DNA of 64,000 bases from Stutzerimonas stutzeri (GCF_024448695.1 NZ_JAMOHY010000008.1:1-64000); one strand, 5' to 3'. Counted from the stretch's first letter, positions 29,404 to 39,067 are shown. Notes: generated by a model not told the origin, from the sequence alone. A program made the numbers and translations.

Positions 29404-30701
29404 TCAACTACCTTCGAGGTTTTATCGTCCTTTCCCTGTTGATGATGGGCAGTGCCATTGCGCAGGAAAAGAACATTGTGGTTACCAGTGGTACTGACCG
29501 TGCGATCCCCATCGCCGTCGTGCCCTTCGGCTGGCAGGGCGGCAGCGTGTTGCCGGACGACATGGCCGAGATCATCGGCAACGACATGCGCAACACCGGT
29601 GTTTTCCAGCCCATTCCCAAGCAGAACATGATCAGCCTGCCGACCCGCGGCAGCGAGATCATCTTCCGTGACTGGAAGGCGCTGGGCGCGCAGTACGTAA
29701 TGGTGGGCAATATCGAGCCATCAGGCGGCAAGTTGCAGATTCGCTATGAGGTTTTCAACGTCACCACCGAGCAGCAGGTCATGAACGGTACGGTGGGTGG
29801 TGCTCAGGATCAGATTCGCGACATGGCCCATTTTGCCGCGGATCAGGCGTTCGAGAAACTTACCGGGATCAAGGGGGCGTTTTCTACCCGCCTGCTTTAT
29901 GTGACAGCCGAGCGTCTCGGTAGCGCCAATACCCGCTACACGCTGCAACGCTCTGATTACGACGGGGCACGTGCTGTGACACTGTTGCAGTCCCGTGAGC
30001 CGATTCTGTCGCCGCGCTACTCGCCGGATGGTCGCCGCATCGCCTATGTGTCGTTCGAGCAGAAGCGTCCGCGCATCTTCATTCAGCACGTCGATACCGG
30101 TCGGCGCGAGCAGGTCACCAATTTCGAAGGGCTCAATGGCGCACCCGCGTTTTCCCCCGATGGCAACCGCCTGGCATTTGTACTGTCCAAGGACGGCAAC
30201 CCTGAAATCTACGTGATGGACCTCAATTCACGTCAGCTGCAGCGGTTGACCAACCATTACGCCATTGATACGGAGCCTTTCTGGGGTGCCGATGGGCAGA
30301 CCATCTATTTCACTTCTGATCGCGCCGGCAAGCCACAGATCTATAAGCAGCGTCTGGGTGGCAACAATGCCGAGCGGGTGACCTTCGTAGGGAACTACAA
30401 CGCGAACCCGAAGCTTTCAGCGGATGAAAAGACGCTGGTGATGATTCATCGCCAGGAGGGCTACACCAATTTCAAGGTGGCGGCACAGGACCTGCAGCGC
30501 GGCAATTTGCGACTACTCTCTGATACAAGTTTAGATGAGTCGCCCACTGTTGCGCCTAATGGCACCATGCTAATCTATGCGACCCGCCAGCAGGGCCGGG
30601 GAGTCTTGATGCTCGTATCAATCAATGGTCGAGTTAGGCTCCCGCTTCCTACTGCTCAAGGCGAAGTCCGTGAGCCATCGTGGTCCCCTTACCTGAACTG
30701 A
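29400..30701 (+). CDS. tolB: Tol-Pal system periplasmic protein TolB
   Basis: Periplasmic protein of 433 aa with a signal peptide ([12 protein letters not shown]) and a GTG start that overlaps the tolA stop (GTGA). An N-terminal alpha/beta domain is followed by a six-bladed beta-propeller; the WD40-like repeats read [53 protein letters not shown] and similar. It binds Pal and releases it from peptidoglycan when TolA pulls. Confidence 0.97.
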   Translation: MINYLRGFIVLSLLMMGSAIAQEKNIVVTSGTDRAIPIAVVPFGWQGGSVLPDDMAEIIGNDMRNTGVFQPIPKQNMISLPTRGSEIIFRDWKALGAQYVMVGNIEPSGGKLQIRYEVFNVTTEQQVMNGTVGGAQDQIRDMAHFAADQAFEKLTGIKGAFSTRLLYVTAERLGSANTRYTLQRSDYDGARAVTLLQSREPILSPRYSPDGRRIAYVSFEQKRPRIFIQHVDTGRREQVTNFEGLNGAPAFSPDGNRLAFVLSKDGNPEIYVMDLNSRQLQRLTNHYAIDTEPFWGADGQTIYFTSDRAGKPQIYKQRLGGNNAERVTFVGNYNANPKLSADEKTLVMIHRQEGYTNFKVAAQDLQRGNLRLLSDTSLDESPTVAPNGTMLIYATRQQGRGVLMLVSINGRVRLPLPTAQGEVREPSWSPYLN

Positions 30702-30751
30702 TGCGGTATCAACGCTTAACCTAACCAAAAACACACCTGGGGTTGTTACAC

Positions 30752-31252
30752 ATGGAAATGCTGAAATTCGGTAAGTTTGCTGCTCTGGCTCTGGCCATGG
30801 CCGTTGCTGTTGGTTGTTCGTCCAAAGGTGGCGACGACTCCGGCGAAGGTTCTGCCATCGATCCTAACGCTGGTTACGGCGCTGATAGCGGTGCGGTAGA
30901 CGGCAGCATGAGCGAAGAAGCTGCTCTGCGCGCCATCACCACCTTCTACTTCGAGTACGACAGCTCCGACCTGAAGCCGGAAGCCATGCGCGCTCTGGAC
31001 GTTCACGCCAAGGACCTGCAGTCCGCCGGCAACCGTGTCGTCCTGGAAGGCCACACTGACGAGCGCGGCACGCGCGAGTACAACATGGCTCTGGGTGAGC
31101 GTCGTTCCAAGGCCGTTCAGCGCTACCTGGTTCTGCAGGGTGTGTCTCCTGCACAGCTGGAACTGGTTTCCTACGGCGAAGAGCGTCCGGTTGCCATGGG
31201 CAACGACGAGCAGTCCTGGGCTCAGAACCGTCGCGTAGAACTGCGCAAGTAA
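30752..31252 (+). CDS. pal: Peptidoglycan-associated lipoprotein Pal (OprL)
   Basis: Outer-membrane lipoprotein of 166 aa, nearly identical to P. aeruginosa OprL as I recall it. The start [18 protein letters not shown] and lipobox AVAVGC (lipidated Cys near 24) are followed by a Gly/Asp-rich linker. The OmpA-like domain has [17 protein letters not shown] and the peptidoglycan-binding [19 protein letters not shown]. It anchors the outer membrane to the cell wall. The ATG at 30752 is chosen over a TTG nine bases earlier. Confidence 0.98.
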   Translation: MEMLKFGKFAALALAMAVAVGCSSKGGDDSGEGSAIDPNAGYGADSGAVDGSMSEEAALRAITTFYFEYDSSDLKPEAMRALDVHAKDLQSAGNRVVLEGHTDERGTREYNMALGERRSKAVQRYLVLQGVSPAQLELVSYGEERPVAMGNDEQSWAQNRRVELRK

Positions 31253-31258
31253 TAAGCC

Positions 31259-32080
31259 ATGCTCAAACACCACCATGCTCTGATTCTTTTCACACTTGGG
31301 CTGCCGCTTGTTGCGACGGCTCAGGTGCCGATTGTGGAATATGACTCGCGGAGCGGAAATGCTGCGACTGAGTCGGGTTATTCTGCCGGGTCGGGGGCTG
31401 GTGGTGCCTATGCCGGAGGCGGGGCGGTCGCTCCGTCTTCAGCGCAGGGCATGCTCTTCGTGCAACTGCAGCAGATGCAGGAAGAGATAGCGCAACTGCG
31501 TGGCATGCTCGAAGTGCAGCAGAATGATATCCAGCGCTTGCAACAGGAAGGGCTGGAGCGTTACCAAGATCTGGACCGCCGTTTGTCGCAAGGTGCGGCA
31601 GGTGGGCAGGCCAATCAGAATTCTTCAACCGTCGGCGCCAATAATAATGCTGGCGGAACAAGCCAGGCTCCTGCTGGAGCTTCGGCACAAGAGTCGGCGA
31701 GTGCTGACCCTGAAAAAGAAAAGCTCTATTACGACGCAGCTTTTGATCTGATCAAGGCCAAGGATTTCGACAAGGCCAGTCAGGCTTTTGCCGCGTTTCT
31801 GCGCAGATATCCTCAAAGTATCTATGCAGGCAATGCGCAGTACTGGCTGGGTGAAGTGAACCTTGCCAATGGCGATCTGCAGGCTGCTGGTCAGGCTTTT
31901 GCCAAGGTCAGTCAGGTATATCCGCAGCACAGCAAGGTACCTGATTCGCTATACAAGCTTGCCGATGTCGAGCTGCGACTGGGCAACCGTGACAAGGCCA
32001 ACGGGATCTACCGTCAGGTTGTCGCCGATTACCCGAACAGTTCGGCTGCGCAGTTGGCCCAGCGTCAATTGAATCGATAG
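31259..32080 (+). CDS. cpoB: Cell division coordinator CpoB (YbgF)
   Basis: Exported protein of 273 aa with a signal peptide (LILFTLGLPLVATAQ), an N-terminal coiled-coil trimerisation segment (about 65-110, LQQMQEEIAQLRGMLEVQQN) and a Ser/Ala/Gln linker. Three TPR repeats form the C-terminal half (YYDAAFDLIKAKDFDKASQA, YWLGEVNLANGDLQAAGQA, YKLADVELRLGNRDKANGI). CpoB links PBP1B activity with Tol constriction. It is the last gene of the tol-pal cluster and is followed by a clear terminator. Confidence 0.95.
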   Translation: MLKHHHALILFTLGLPLVATAQVPIVEYDSRSGNAATESGYSAGSGAGGAYAGGGAVAPSSAQGMLFVQLQQMQEEIAQLRGMLEVQQNDIQRLQQEGLERYQDLDRRLSQGAAGGQANQNSSTVGANNNAGGTSQAPAGASAQESASADPEKEKLYYDAAFDLIKAKDFDKASQAFAAFLRRYPQSIYAGNAQYWLGEVNLANGDLQAAGQAFAKVSQVYPQHSKVPDSLYKLADVELRLGNRDKANGIYRQVVADYPNSSAAQLAQRQLNR

Positions 32081-32103
32081 TCAATGAATGGCACGGCTGA
32101 CAG

Positions 32104-32127
32104 AACCCGCCCAACAGCGGGTTTTTT
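32104..32127 (+). terminator. Terminator of the tol-pal-cpoB operon
   Basis: A 7-bp stem (AACCCGC / GCGGGTT) with a 6-base loop is followed by a run of T residues. It is 24 bp after the cpoB stop, so queE needs its own promoter or read-through. Confidence 0.85.
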
Positions 32128-32161
32128 CGTTAGAATCGCTGCCCCCTTTACCCGCAACGGA

Positions 32162-32189
32162 GGCGGACGGCCTGTTTAGCCGTTACGCC
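32162..32189 (+). promoter_or_regulatory. Hairpin between the Shine-Dalgarno and the start of queE
   Basis: GGCG-G-ACGGC-CTGTTTA-GCCGT-TA-CGCC folds into a two-part stem directly before the GTG at 32191. A GGAGG (32159-32163) lies just upstream and partly in the stem. The fold may bring the ribosome site close to the start or hide it. It does not match a preQ1 riboswitch that I know. Confidence 0.35.
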
Positions 32190-32190
32190 C

Positions 32191-32847
32191 GTGGCTGATA
32201 TGCACCATACCCTGCGAATAACCGAGATTTTCTACTCGTTGCAGGGGGAAGCGCGCACAAGTGGGTTGCCCACAGTGTTCGTTCGCCTCACCGGCTGCCC
32301 CCTGCGCTGTCAATATTGCGATTCCGCTTACGCGTTTAGCGGCGGCGAGATCATGTCGCTCGATACAATTCTGGAGCGCGTTGCATCCTACAATCCTCGC
32401 TATATCTGCGTGACCGGCGGTGAGCCACTTGCCCAGCCGGGCTGTGTGCCGTTGCTGCAGCAGTTGTGTGATGCCGGTTATGAGGTGTCGCTTGAAACCA
32501 GCGGTGCGATGGATATTTCCGCAGTCGATGAGCGAGTGAGTCGGGTCGTCGATCTGAAAACGCCGGGTTCGGCTGAAGTGGGGCGCAATCTCTACGAGAA
32601 CATCAACTGGCTGACCCCCAATGACCAGGTGAAGTTTGTCATCTGCTCACGGGAAGACTACGACTGGGCTGTGTCCAAGCTGATCGAGTATCGACTGGAT
32701 GCACGTGCGGGCGAAGTGCTGTTCTCGCCCAGTCATGGTCAGGTTGATGCGCGAGCGCTGGCTGACTGGATAGTCAGTGACAACCTCCCGGTGCGCTTGC
32801 AGCTCCAGCTGCACAAGATTCTCTGGAACGATGCTCCCGGACACTGA
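32191..32847 (+). CDS. queE: 7-carboxy-7-deazaguanine synthase QueE
   Basis: Radical SAM enzyme of 218 aa in queuosine synthesis, converting 6-carboxytetrahydropterin to CDG. The iron-sulfur motif is [20 protein letters not shown] (Cys-x3-Cys-x2-Cys). The conserved [10 protein letters not shown] and ETSGAMDI segments follow. The start is uncertain: GTG 32191 or ATG 32200 ([11 protein letters not shown]). It is followed by queC in a queE-queC pair, next to the Tol genes as in P. aeruginosa. Confidence 0.95.
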   Translation: MADMHHTLRITEIFYSLQGEARTSGLPTVFVRLTGCPLRCQYCDSAYAFSGGEIMSLDTILERVASYNPRYICVTGGEPLAQPGCVPLLQQLCDAGYEVSLETSGAMDISAVDERVSRVVDLKTPGSAEVGRNLYENINWLTPNDQVKFVICSREDYDWAVSKLIEYRLDARAGEVLFSPSHGQVDARALADWIVSDNLPVRLQLQLHKILWNDAPGH

Positions 32848-32891
32848 TTACTCAGCGTTCACCGTCGATAGCCTGTGCAAAGGTAACAGTA

Positions 32892-33566
32892 ATGACTGAA
32901 AAGAAAGCCGTAATCCTGCTCTCGGGCGGGCTCGATTCCGCGACGGTGGTTGCCATGGCCAAGGCTCAGGGCTATGCCTGCTACAGCATGAGTTTCGATT
33001 ATGGTCAGCGGCACCGTGCAGAGCTGCATGCAGCCGAGCGGGTTGCCCGTCAGCTGGGCGTGGTCGAGCACAAGGTGATCGGCATGAATCTCAACGGCAT
33101 TGGGGGCTCGGCGCTCACCGACAGCAGTATTGATGTGCCCGAGGAGCAGGCAAGTGGAATCCCCGTGACTTACGTGCCGGCTCGCAACACGCTGTTCCTT
33201 TCTCTGGCGCTGGGCTGGGCTGAAGTGCTGGGTGCCCGAGATATCTTCATTGGTGTGAATGCTGTCGACTACTCGGGCTACCCCGATTGCCGTCCGGAGT
33301 TCATCGAGGCCTTTGAGCGACTGGCCAACCTTGCTACCCGGGCGGGAGTCGAGGGGCAGGGCTTCAGTATTCGTGCGCCCCTGCAGAATCTGAGCAAGGC
33401 GCAGATTATCCAGGAAGGTATTCGCCTGGGTGTTGATTACGCAATGACAGTGTCCTGCTATCAGGCCGATGACATGGGGCGTGCCTGTGGCAAATGCGAC
33501 AGCTGCCGTTTGCGTGCGACCGGCTTCGAGGCAGCGGGGATCGAGGATCCGACTCGATATCACTGA
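32892..33566 (+). CDS. queC: 7-cyano-7-deazaguanine synthase QueC
   Basis: ATP-dependent amidotransferase-like enzyme of 224 aa that makes preQ0 from CDG and ammonia. The PP-loop is [20 protein letters not shown]. The C-terminal zinc site is [20 protein letters not shown], with four Cys residues. It partners with queE, 44 bp upstream. The product feeds QueF and then tRNA queuosine modification. Confidence 0.96.
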   Translation: MTEKKAVILLSGGLDSATVVAMAKAQGYACYSMSFDYGQRHRAELHAAERVARQLGVVEHKVIGMNLNGIGGSALTDSSIDVPEEQASGIPVTYVPARNTLFLSLALGWAEVLGARDIFIGVNAVDYSGYPDCRPEFIEAFERLANLATRAGVEGQGFSIRAPLQNLSKAQIIQEGIRLGVDYAMTVSCYQADDMGRACGKCDSCRLRATGFEAAGIEDPTRYH

Positions 33567-33582
33567 TAATTTAAAAAAAACT

Positions 33583-33610
33583 TTGATTTACTCAATCAAA
33601 TCAGTATCAT
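33583..33610 (+). promoter_or_regulatory. Promoter of tRNA-Lys
   Basis: TTGATT (33583-33588), a 16-bp spacer and TATCAT (33605-33610), followed by the GC-rich GCGCTCCGC. The tRNA begins 12 bp after the -10. The GC-rich discriminator is typical of stable-RNA promoters under stringent control. Confidence 0.7.
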
Positions 33611-33622
33611 GCGCTCCGCAAC

Positions 33623-33698
33623 GGGTCGTTAGCTCAGTTGGTAGAGCAGTTGGCTTTTAACCAATTGGTCGTAGGTTCGAGTCCCACACGACCCACCA
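33623..33698 (+). tRNA. tRNA-Lys (anticodon TTT)
   Basis: A 76-nt gene with encoded CCA. The acceptor arms GGGTCGT/ACGACCC pair. The D-loop is AGCTCAGTTGGTAGAGC, the anticodon loop reads CTTTTAA with TTT at positions 34-36, and the T-arm has GGTTCGAGTCC. In P. aeruginosa the tRNA-Lys at this locus is a known integration site for PAPI-type islands; here no island follows. Confidence 0.97.
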
Positions 33699-33717
33699 TA
33701 TTCTCCATGTGAGAACC

Positions 33718-33747
33718 AAAGCCGGATACCGCAAGGTGTCCGGCTTT
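33718..33747 (+). terminator. Terminator of tRNA-Lys
   Basis: A 13-bp stem with one wobble pair (AAAGCCGGATACC / GGTGTCCGGCTTT), a GCAA loop and a following T-run. It lies 20 bp after the tRNA 3' end. Confidence 0.88.
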
Positions 33748-33995
33748 TTCTATTGTTCAGGTCTCCTCAGGCTCGCCTGTTTGTCACGTGCAGCCCTGAC
33801 AACTCCCCAAGACGCACTGCTGAAAGCCTCCTTGCTTTCCCTTTTGCGAATGCTTCGGCTAGTATTCCAGCCCCTTCGACCGGGCAGGCCATGCCGCGCA
33901 TGGCGCTTGTTTTCCCCCTGCCCAGTAAGGTCGACTCTATTGGTCGGGTTATACTCGGCGCTTCATGCATTAACGTGCTTGCAGGACCTGTGAAC

Positions 33996-35054
33996 ATGAC
34001 GCACATCCCCGAACGCATTCTTGTGCAGGCTCACTTGGCGGCCAGGCAGACTGTGCCGCTTACACCCGAGCAAGAAGCGCAACTGTGTAGCGAGATTGCT
34101 GCCGAACTGAAACGGCAGAACGCGGTTCTCGTGGCGCATTACTACACCGATCCGGTTATTCAGGCGCTGGCTGAGCAAACCGGAGGCTGTGTCTCCGACT
34201 CGCTGGAAATGGCGCGCTTTGGCAATGAACATCCGGCGCAAACCGTGCTGGTCGCCGGCGTCAGGTTCATGGGTGAAACCGCGAAGATTCTCAACCCGGA
34301 AAAGCGTGTGCTGATGCCGACTCTGGAGGCCACCTGCTCGCTGGATCTCGGCTGCCCGGTTGAAGAGTTTTCGGCCTTCTGCGATCAGCATCCCGAGCGC
34401 ACGGTGGTGGTGTATGCCAACACCTCGGCTGCGGTGAAGGCGCGGGCGGACTGGGTTGTCACGTCTAGCTGTGCGCTGGAGATCGTCGAAAGCCTGATGG
34501 ATAACGGCGAGACGATCATCTGGGCACCAGACAAACATCTGGGCGGTTATGTGCAGCGCGAAACGGGCGTGGACATGTTGCTCTGGGATGGCGCCTGTAT
34601 TGTCCATGAAGAGTTCAAGGCGAAACAGCTCGAGGACATGAAGGTGCTGTACCCCGAGGCGGCCGTGCTGGTGCATCCCGAGTCGCCGGAAGCGGTGATT
34701 GCGTTGGCAGATGCAGTCGGCTCCACCAGCCAGTTGATCAAGGCGGCGCAGACCTTGCCCAACCCAACCTTCATCGTCGCGACTGATCGGGGCATCTTCT
34801 ACAAGATGCAGCAGCTGTGCCCGGACAAGACTTTTATCGAAGCGCCTACAGCGGGCAGCGGTGCAACCTGCCGCAGTTGTGCACATTGCCCCTGGATGGC
34901 GATGAATACCCTTGAGCGCACCTTGCAAAGCCTGCGTACGGGAAGCAATGAAATACTCGTTGATCCCGCTTTGATTCCCAAGGCTGTAAAGCCGCTAATG
35001 CGCATGCTGGATTTCACCAGGGCAGCGCGCATCAGGCAGGCCGGTAACGCCTGA
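33996..35054 (+). CDS. nadA: Quinolinate synthase NadA
   Basis: [4Fe-4S] enzyme of 352 aa that condenses iminoaspartate with dihydroxyacetone phosphate in NAD synthesis. Cluster ligands are expected in [19 protein letters not shown] and the C-terminal [18 protein letters not shown]. Other family motifs are [18 protein letters not shown] and [14 protein letters not shown]. The ATG at 33996 ([13 protein letters not shown]) follows AGGA; the frame is open 240 bp upstream but not conserved in character. Confidence 0.95.
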   Translation: MTHIPERILVQAHLAARQTVPLTPEQEAQLCSEIAAELKRQNAVLVAHYYTDPVIQALAEQTGGCVSDSLEMARFGNEHPAQTVLVAGVRFMGETAKILNPEKRVLMPTLEATCSLDLGCPVEEFSAFCDQHPERTVVVYANTSAAVKARADWVVTSSCALEIVESLMDNGETIIWAPDKHLGGYVQRETGVDMLLWDGACIVHEEFKAKQLEDMKVLYPEAAVLVHPESPEAVIALADAVGSTSQLIKAAQTLPNPTFIVATDRGIFYKMQQLCPDKTFIEAPTAGSGATCRSCAHCPWMAMNTLERTLQSLRTGSNEILVDPALIPKAVKPLMRMLDFTRAARIRQAGNA

Positions 35055-35090
35055 TTGCACGCTTGACTGTGAAGCTATGCTGCTGAGCAG

Positions 35091-36521
35091 TCAGCGCAGC
35101 ATGTCTTCGATCATGCGCTTCTCATCGGAAAGTTGCTGCTGACGCGCGTCGATACGAGCGGATGTCTGGAAGGTACTGGAACGATTCTTGGCAAAGTCCA
35201 GCTGTTCGATGGCCTGGGTGTAGTCGCCAACCAGTGCGAAGAACTCTGCGCGTGCTTGATGCAGCCCGAGGATGTTGCCACTCAGACCCCGAACTTCCGA
35301 GACCTGATACCAGACGTCGGGGTCGCTGGGGCGCGCCCCGACCAGTCGGTCCAGCTCGTGTTCGGCCTCCTGCAGACGGCTCTGCTTGATCAGCAGGTCG
35401 ATATGCGCCTGACGCACCGGGTAGCTGTCGGGATAGAGTTCGAGCAACTGCTTGATTCGTTTCTGCGCCTCGCCCATACGGTTTGCAGTGATGTCGAGCT
35501 CGACCTGTGCCAGGTTGTAAGTGATTTCGTTGGGCGCCTTCAGCAGCAGAGGTTGCAGCGTGGCTGCGGCCTCCTGAAGCTGAGCGCTCCTGATCTGCGC
35601 CAATGCCAGGCCGTAGCGGGCAGAATCCAGGCTTTCGTCTTCGTCGAGCATGGCCCGGAAGCGCTTGGCGCTCAGGCCTGGGGTGCTCTCGAACTGCAAG
35701 TCAACGCGTGCGCGCATCAGCTGATAGCGCAGGCTGTCCTGTATGCCGCCCTGGGGATATTGCTCGGCGCGGTTACGGGTGTCGGCGATGCGCGACTCGC
35801 TGACGGGGTGGGTGAGCAAGAATTCTGGTGGTTTTTGGTCGTAGCGGTACTGGCGCATCAAACGACCGAACATGTCCGGCATTGCGCGTGGGTCATAACC
35901 GGCCCGCTCAAGATTGACGATGCCGATACGATCAGCTTCTTGTTCGTTCTGCCGTGAAAAGCGCCGCTGCGCCTGAATGGCGGCAGCCTGGGTCGAAACG
36001 ATGGCGGCAATGCCTGCATCGCCAGCACCTGCTGCTGCGGCTACCACACCGGCGAGCATGGCTGCCATCAGCGGCAGCTGCATGCGTTTCTGCGCTTCCA
36101 GCCCGCGGGCGAAGTGGCGCTGGGAAAGGTGTGCCAATTCGTGAGCCATTACGGAGGCATATTCGGCCTCGGTCTGGGCATGGATGAAAAGACCACCATT
36201 GACGCCGATAATCCCGCCCGGTGCAGCGAATGCGTTGAGTTGAGGGCTTCTCAGTAGCACGAACTCCAGACGCCGATCCTGCAATTGACTGGTTTCGGCC
36301 AGGCGATAGACGCTGCGTTCCAGGTAGTCCTTGAGCAGAGGATCGGAAAGCTGGGGTACCTGGCCGCGCAGCAGGCTGAGCCAGGCACGGCCCAGCTGAT
36401 ATTCCTGCTCCGGCGAGACGATGCCCGAGCTGGAGTCGCCCAGGGAAGGCAGGTCGTTGGCTATTGCCGGCTGCCCTATCAGAACGGCCAGTGTCAGCAG
36501 GGTAGGGCGCAGCAGCTTCAT
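35091..36521 (-). CDS. M48 family metalloprotease with TPR domain (BepA-like)
   Basis: Periplasmic zinc peptidase of 476 aa. A signal peptide (RPTLLTLAVLIGQPAIA) is followed by an M48 domain with the zinc motif SVMAHELAHLSQRHFARGL (HExxH) and a third ligand near QNEQEADRIGIVNLER. The C-terminal half (about 290-476) is a TPR-like helical array. E. coli BepA (YfgC) assists or degrades LptD and BAM intermediates in the outer membrane; the domain order here is the same. The ATG at 36521 is chosen for the signal peptide. It is divergent from the TusA-like gene. Confidence 0.92.
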   Translation of the reverse strand: MKLLRPTLLTLAVLIGQPAIANDLPSLGDSSSGIVSPEQEYQLGRAWLSLLRGQVPQLSDPLLKDYLERSVYRLAETSQLQDRRLEFVLLRSPQLNAFAAPGGIIGVNGGLFIHAQTEAEYASVMAHELAHLSQRHFARGLEAQKRMQLPLMAAMLAGVVAAAAGAGDAGIAAIVSTQAAAIQAQRRFSRQNEQEADRIGIVNLERAGYDPRAMPDMFGRLMRQYRYDQKPPEFLLTHPVSESRIADTRNRAEQYPQGGIQDSLRYQLMRARVDLQFESTPGLSAKRFRAMLDEDESLDSARYGLALAQIRSAQLQEAAATLQPLLLKAPNEITYNLAQVELDITANRMGEAQKRIKQLLELYPDSYPVRQAHIDLLIKQSRLQEAEHELDRLVGARPSDPDVWYQVSEVRGLSGNILGLHQARAEFFALVGDYTQAIEQLDFAKNRSSTFQTSARIDARQQQLSDEKRMIEDMLR

Positions 36522-36630
36522 CCAGGCGGACTCATCAATTCGGTGGATTGCTACTGTAGCCTTGTGCTCGGGTGGCTGGCCAGAGTTGGTTGCGGCTCGG
36601 TATCCTGCCGCCTTTACAAGGAGATCATCA

Positions 36631-36882
36631 ATGACTGAACAGGGGGCGTGCCCTATTGCCCATGACGCCGAACTCGATGCCAGCGGCCTTGCTTGTCCAA
36701 TGCCTTTGCTCAAGGCCAAATTGGCGCTCAACAGCCTGGCTGGAGGCCAGGTCCTGAAGGTGATTGCCACGGACCCTGGCTCTCGTCGTGACTTTCGCAG
36801 TTTTGCTCAGTTGGCTGGCCATGCGTTGCTACATGAAGAAATCGATGAGGGACTCTATAGCTACTGGCTGCGAAAGGCCTGA
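36631..36882 (+). CDS. TusA-family sulfurtransferase
   Basis: Small protein of 83 aa in the SirA/TusA family. The active motif ELDASGLACPMPLLKAKLAL has the catalytic Cys of CPxP. The family carries persulfide sulfur for tRNA thiolation or molybdenum cofactor. Near its C-terminus EEIDEGLYSYWLRKA is typical of the Pseudomonas copy next to bepA. AAGGAG lies 7 bases before the ATG. The permease gene follows after 19 bp. Confidence 0.9.
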   Translation: MTEQGACPIAHDAELDASGLACPMPLLKAKLALNSLAGGQVLKVIATDPGSRRDFRSFAQLAGHALLHEEIDEGLYSYWLRKA

Positions 36883-36901
36883 ATGCTGTTAAGGAAGTTT
36901 T

Positions 36902-37972
36902 ATGCTCAACGTATTGCGGGGCTGGATCCATCGCTATTTTTCGGATGAAGAAGCGGTTGTTTTAGGGGTACTCCTGATCGTCGCGTTTGCGACGATATTG
37001 ACCCTTGGGCATATGCTGGCGCCGGTATTTGCCGGCTTGGTGATGGCATTTTTGATGCAGGGTCTGGTGGCGGCATTGGAGCGCATCAAGCTGCCGCATA
37101 TCGTGGCGGTCTGGCTGGTTTTTCTGATGTTTATCGGCCTGCTTACTGTCTGCATTCTGTTTCTGGCACCTTTAATGTGGCAACAGGTGCTGACGCTGTT
37201 CAATGAGCTGCCGAGAATGCTGGTCGAGTGGCAGTCGCTGCTGTTGCTTCTTCCTGAGCGATATCCGCAATTGTTTACCGAAGAGCAGGTACTACGCGGA
37301 ATCGACGTAATGCGTGGGGAGCTTGGGCGATACGGGCATATCGTCCTGACATCGTCGCTGTCGAGTCTGCCACTGTTGTTGAGCCTGATGATCTACCTGA
37401 TTCTGGTACCGATCCTGGTCTTTTTCTTTCTCAAGGACAGTCAGCTGATCAGCAACTGGCTGAAAGGCTACCTGCCGCGTGAGCGTGGGCTGATCACCCA
37501 GGTTTCCCAGGAAATGAACATGCAGATCGCCAATTACATCCGAGGCAAGGCGATCGAGATCCTGATTTGCGGTGTGGTTGCCTACATTGTATTCGCTGCT
37601 CTAGGGCTCAACTATGCCGCCCTGCTGGCGATGCTAGTGGGTATCTCGGTCGTGGTGCCGTACATCGGCGCTACCCTGGTAACTATTCCGATAGCGCTGA
37701 TCGGCCTGTTCCAGTGGGGGCTGGGAGACCAGTTCATCTATCTGATGGTGGCCTACGCGATCATCCAGGCCCTGGACGGCAATGTGTTAGTGCCGCTGTT
37801 ATTCTCCGAGGCTGTGAACCTGCATCCGGTTGCGATCATCTGTGCAGTATTGCTGTTCGGCGGCCTGTGGGGCTTCTGGGGGGTGTTTTTCGCGATCCCT
37901 CTAGCCACTCTGTTCAAGGCAGTGCTTTATGCTTGGCCGCGTCGCTCGGCAACGGTGCCGGATCATATCTGA
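36902..37972 (+). CDS. AI-2E family (PerM-like) membrane permease, second copy
   Basis: Inner-membrane protein of 356 aa with about eight hydrophobic stretches. The pairs near residues 20-50 and 60-95 and the C-terminal group from 215 to 345 resemble the protein at 5.9 kb. Family signatures are MLVGISVVVPYIGATLVTIP and VLVPLLFSEAVNLHPVAIIC. The substrate is unknown. It forms a likely pair with the TusA-like gene. A bidirectional terminator follows. Confidence 0.9.
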   Translation: MLNVLRGWIHRYFSDEEAVVLGVLLIVAFATILTLGHMLAPVFAGLVMAFLMQGLVAALERIKLPHIVAVWLVFLMFIGLLTVCILFLAPLMWQQVLTLFNELPRMLVEWQSLLLLLPERYPQLFTEEQVLRGIDVMRGELGRYGHIVLTSSLSSLPLLLSLMIYLILVPILVFFFLKDSQLISNWLKGYLPRERGLITQVSQEMNMQIANYIRGKAIEILICGVVAYIVFAALGLNYAALLAMLVGISVVVPYIGATLVTIPIALIGLFQWGLGDQFIYLMVAYAIIQALDGNVLVPLLFSEAVNLHPVAIICAVLLFGGLWGFWGVFFAIPLATLFKAVLYAWPRRSATVPDHI

Positions 37973-37980
37973 CAAAAAGA

Positions 37981-38000
37981 GGCCGGCGATTTCGCCGGCC
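37981..38000. terminator. Bidirectional terminator between permease and bcp
   Basis: The stem GGCCGGCG-ATTT-CGCCGGCC has A-rich sequence on the left and T-rich sequence on the right. It can serve both convergent genes, the permease and bcp. Confidence 0.85.
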
Positions 38001-38020
38001 TTCCTTTACTTCGCTGGATA

Positions 38021-38491
38021 TTACTGCTGCAGCGCCTGCGCGGCCTGCAATACGGCATCAACATGCCCCGGTACCTTGACGCCGCGCCATTGCTGGCGAA
38101 GCACGCCCGAGCTATCGATGAGAAAGGTGCTTCGATCTATACCCAGATACTCTTTGCCGTAGAGCTTCTTCAACTTGATCACACCGAACAGCTGACACAG
38201 CTGCTCATCCTTGTCGCTAATGAGCTCGAAGGGAAATCCTTGCTTGGCCTTGAAGTTTTCGTGGGTCTTCAGGCTATCCCGGGATATGCCGAAGATCACG
38301 GTGTTGGCTGCGGTAAAGGCCTCATGCTGATCACGAAAGTCCTGCCCCTGTGTGGTGCAGCCTGGCGTGTTGTCCTTCGGATAGAAGTACAGGACTACCT
38401 GCTTGCCCTTCAATGCTTGCGGAGTGACCTGCGTATTGCTGGTTGCCAGTGCTTGAAAGGGCGGGAGGGGCTGATCGACTTCGACGGGCAT
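38021..38491 (-). CDS. bcp: Thioredoxin-dependent peroxiredoxin Bcp
   Basis: AhpC/TSA-family peroxidase of 156 aa, reducing hydroperoxides with thioredoxin. The peroxidatic Cys is in YPKDNTPGCTTQGQDFRDQH. The Cys that often stands five residues later in Bcp (CxxxxC) is replaced by Gln, so this is a one-Cys version or uses another partner Cys. AAGGAA is 8 bases before the ATG. It lies 12 bp downstream of gcvR on the same strand. Confidence 0.93.
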   Translation of the reverse strand: MPVEVDQPLPPFQALATSNTQVTPQALKGKQVVLYFYPKDNTPGCTTQGQDFRDQHEAFTAANTVIFGISRDSLKTHENFKAKQGFPFELISDKDEQLCQLFGVIKLKKLYGKEYLGIDRSTFLIDSSGVLRQQWRGVKVPGHVDAVLQAAQALQQ

Positions 38492-38503
38492 CTGTTGGTT
38501 TCC

Positions 38504-39067
38504 TTATGAAGGCGTCTGCGGGCGCCAGGGTTCGATCAGGGCATCCAGATTCAGCGCGTCGGCGAAATCGAGGAACTGGTCGCGCAGCCAGCTGATCTGC
38601 GTTCCTGCCGGCAGCGTGACGGTCAGTGTGGCGTTGAGCATGGTGCCGCCGGTTTGTGGCGCCTGATAGGTGTCACAGGTCAGGCTCTCCAGCTCGACGC
38701 GATGGTCGATGAAGAACTGACACAACTCATTGAGAATGTCCGGGCGGTAAGCGGAGCTGACATAAGCCACATATGGCAACGCCTGGGGACGGACTTCAAG
38801 TGCTTCACTGCGCACTACGTGGCTGGTGAAATCATGCTTCTTCGCCAAGCCTGGGAGTACCGTTTCCATGCGTGCAAGGGCGTCCCAGGTACCGGTGATT
38901 TCCAATACCAATGCGCAGTATTCGCCATGCCGGGTCAGTCGGGTATTGACTACCGCGCAGCGATTTTCGTTGCTGGCCCTGCAAAGCACGTTGGTGAGCT
39001 CCATTGGACTGCGGCCCATGGCGCTGATGACGAGAAACTGTTCGCGGGGTACTGGGGGGGTGGACAT
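38504..39067 (-). CDS. gcvR: Glycine cleavage system regulator GcvR
   Basis: Protein of 187 aa with two ACT domains, the first from [20 protein letters not shown] and the second from [20 protein letters not shown]. In E. coli GcvR binds GcvA and represses the glycine cleavage operon when glycine is low. The start is the ATG at 39067 ([11 protein letters not shown]) with AGGA before it. It forms a gcvR-bcp pair, as in many gammaproteobacteria, and is divergent to dapA. Confidence 0.88.
   Translation of the reverse strand: MSTPPVPREQFLVISAMGRSPMELTNVLCRASNENRCAVVNTRLTRHGEYCALVLEITGTWDALARMETVLPGLAKKHDFTSHVVRSEALEVRPQALPYVAYVSSAYRPDILNELCQFFIDHRVELESLTCDTYQAPQTGGTMLNATLTVTLPAGTQISWLRDQFLDFADALNLDALIEPWRPQTPS

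Noticed and set aside
32104-32200. preQ1 riboswitch before queE
   Set aside because: The hairpin lacks the A-rich tail and loop residues of known preQ1 classes.
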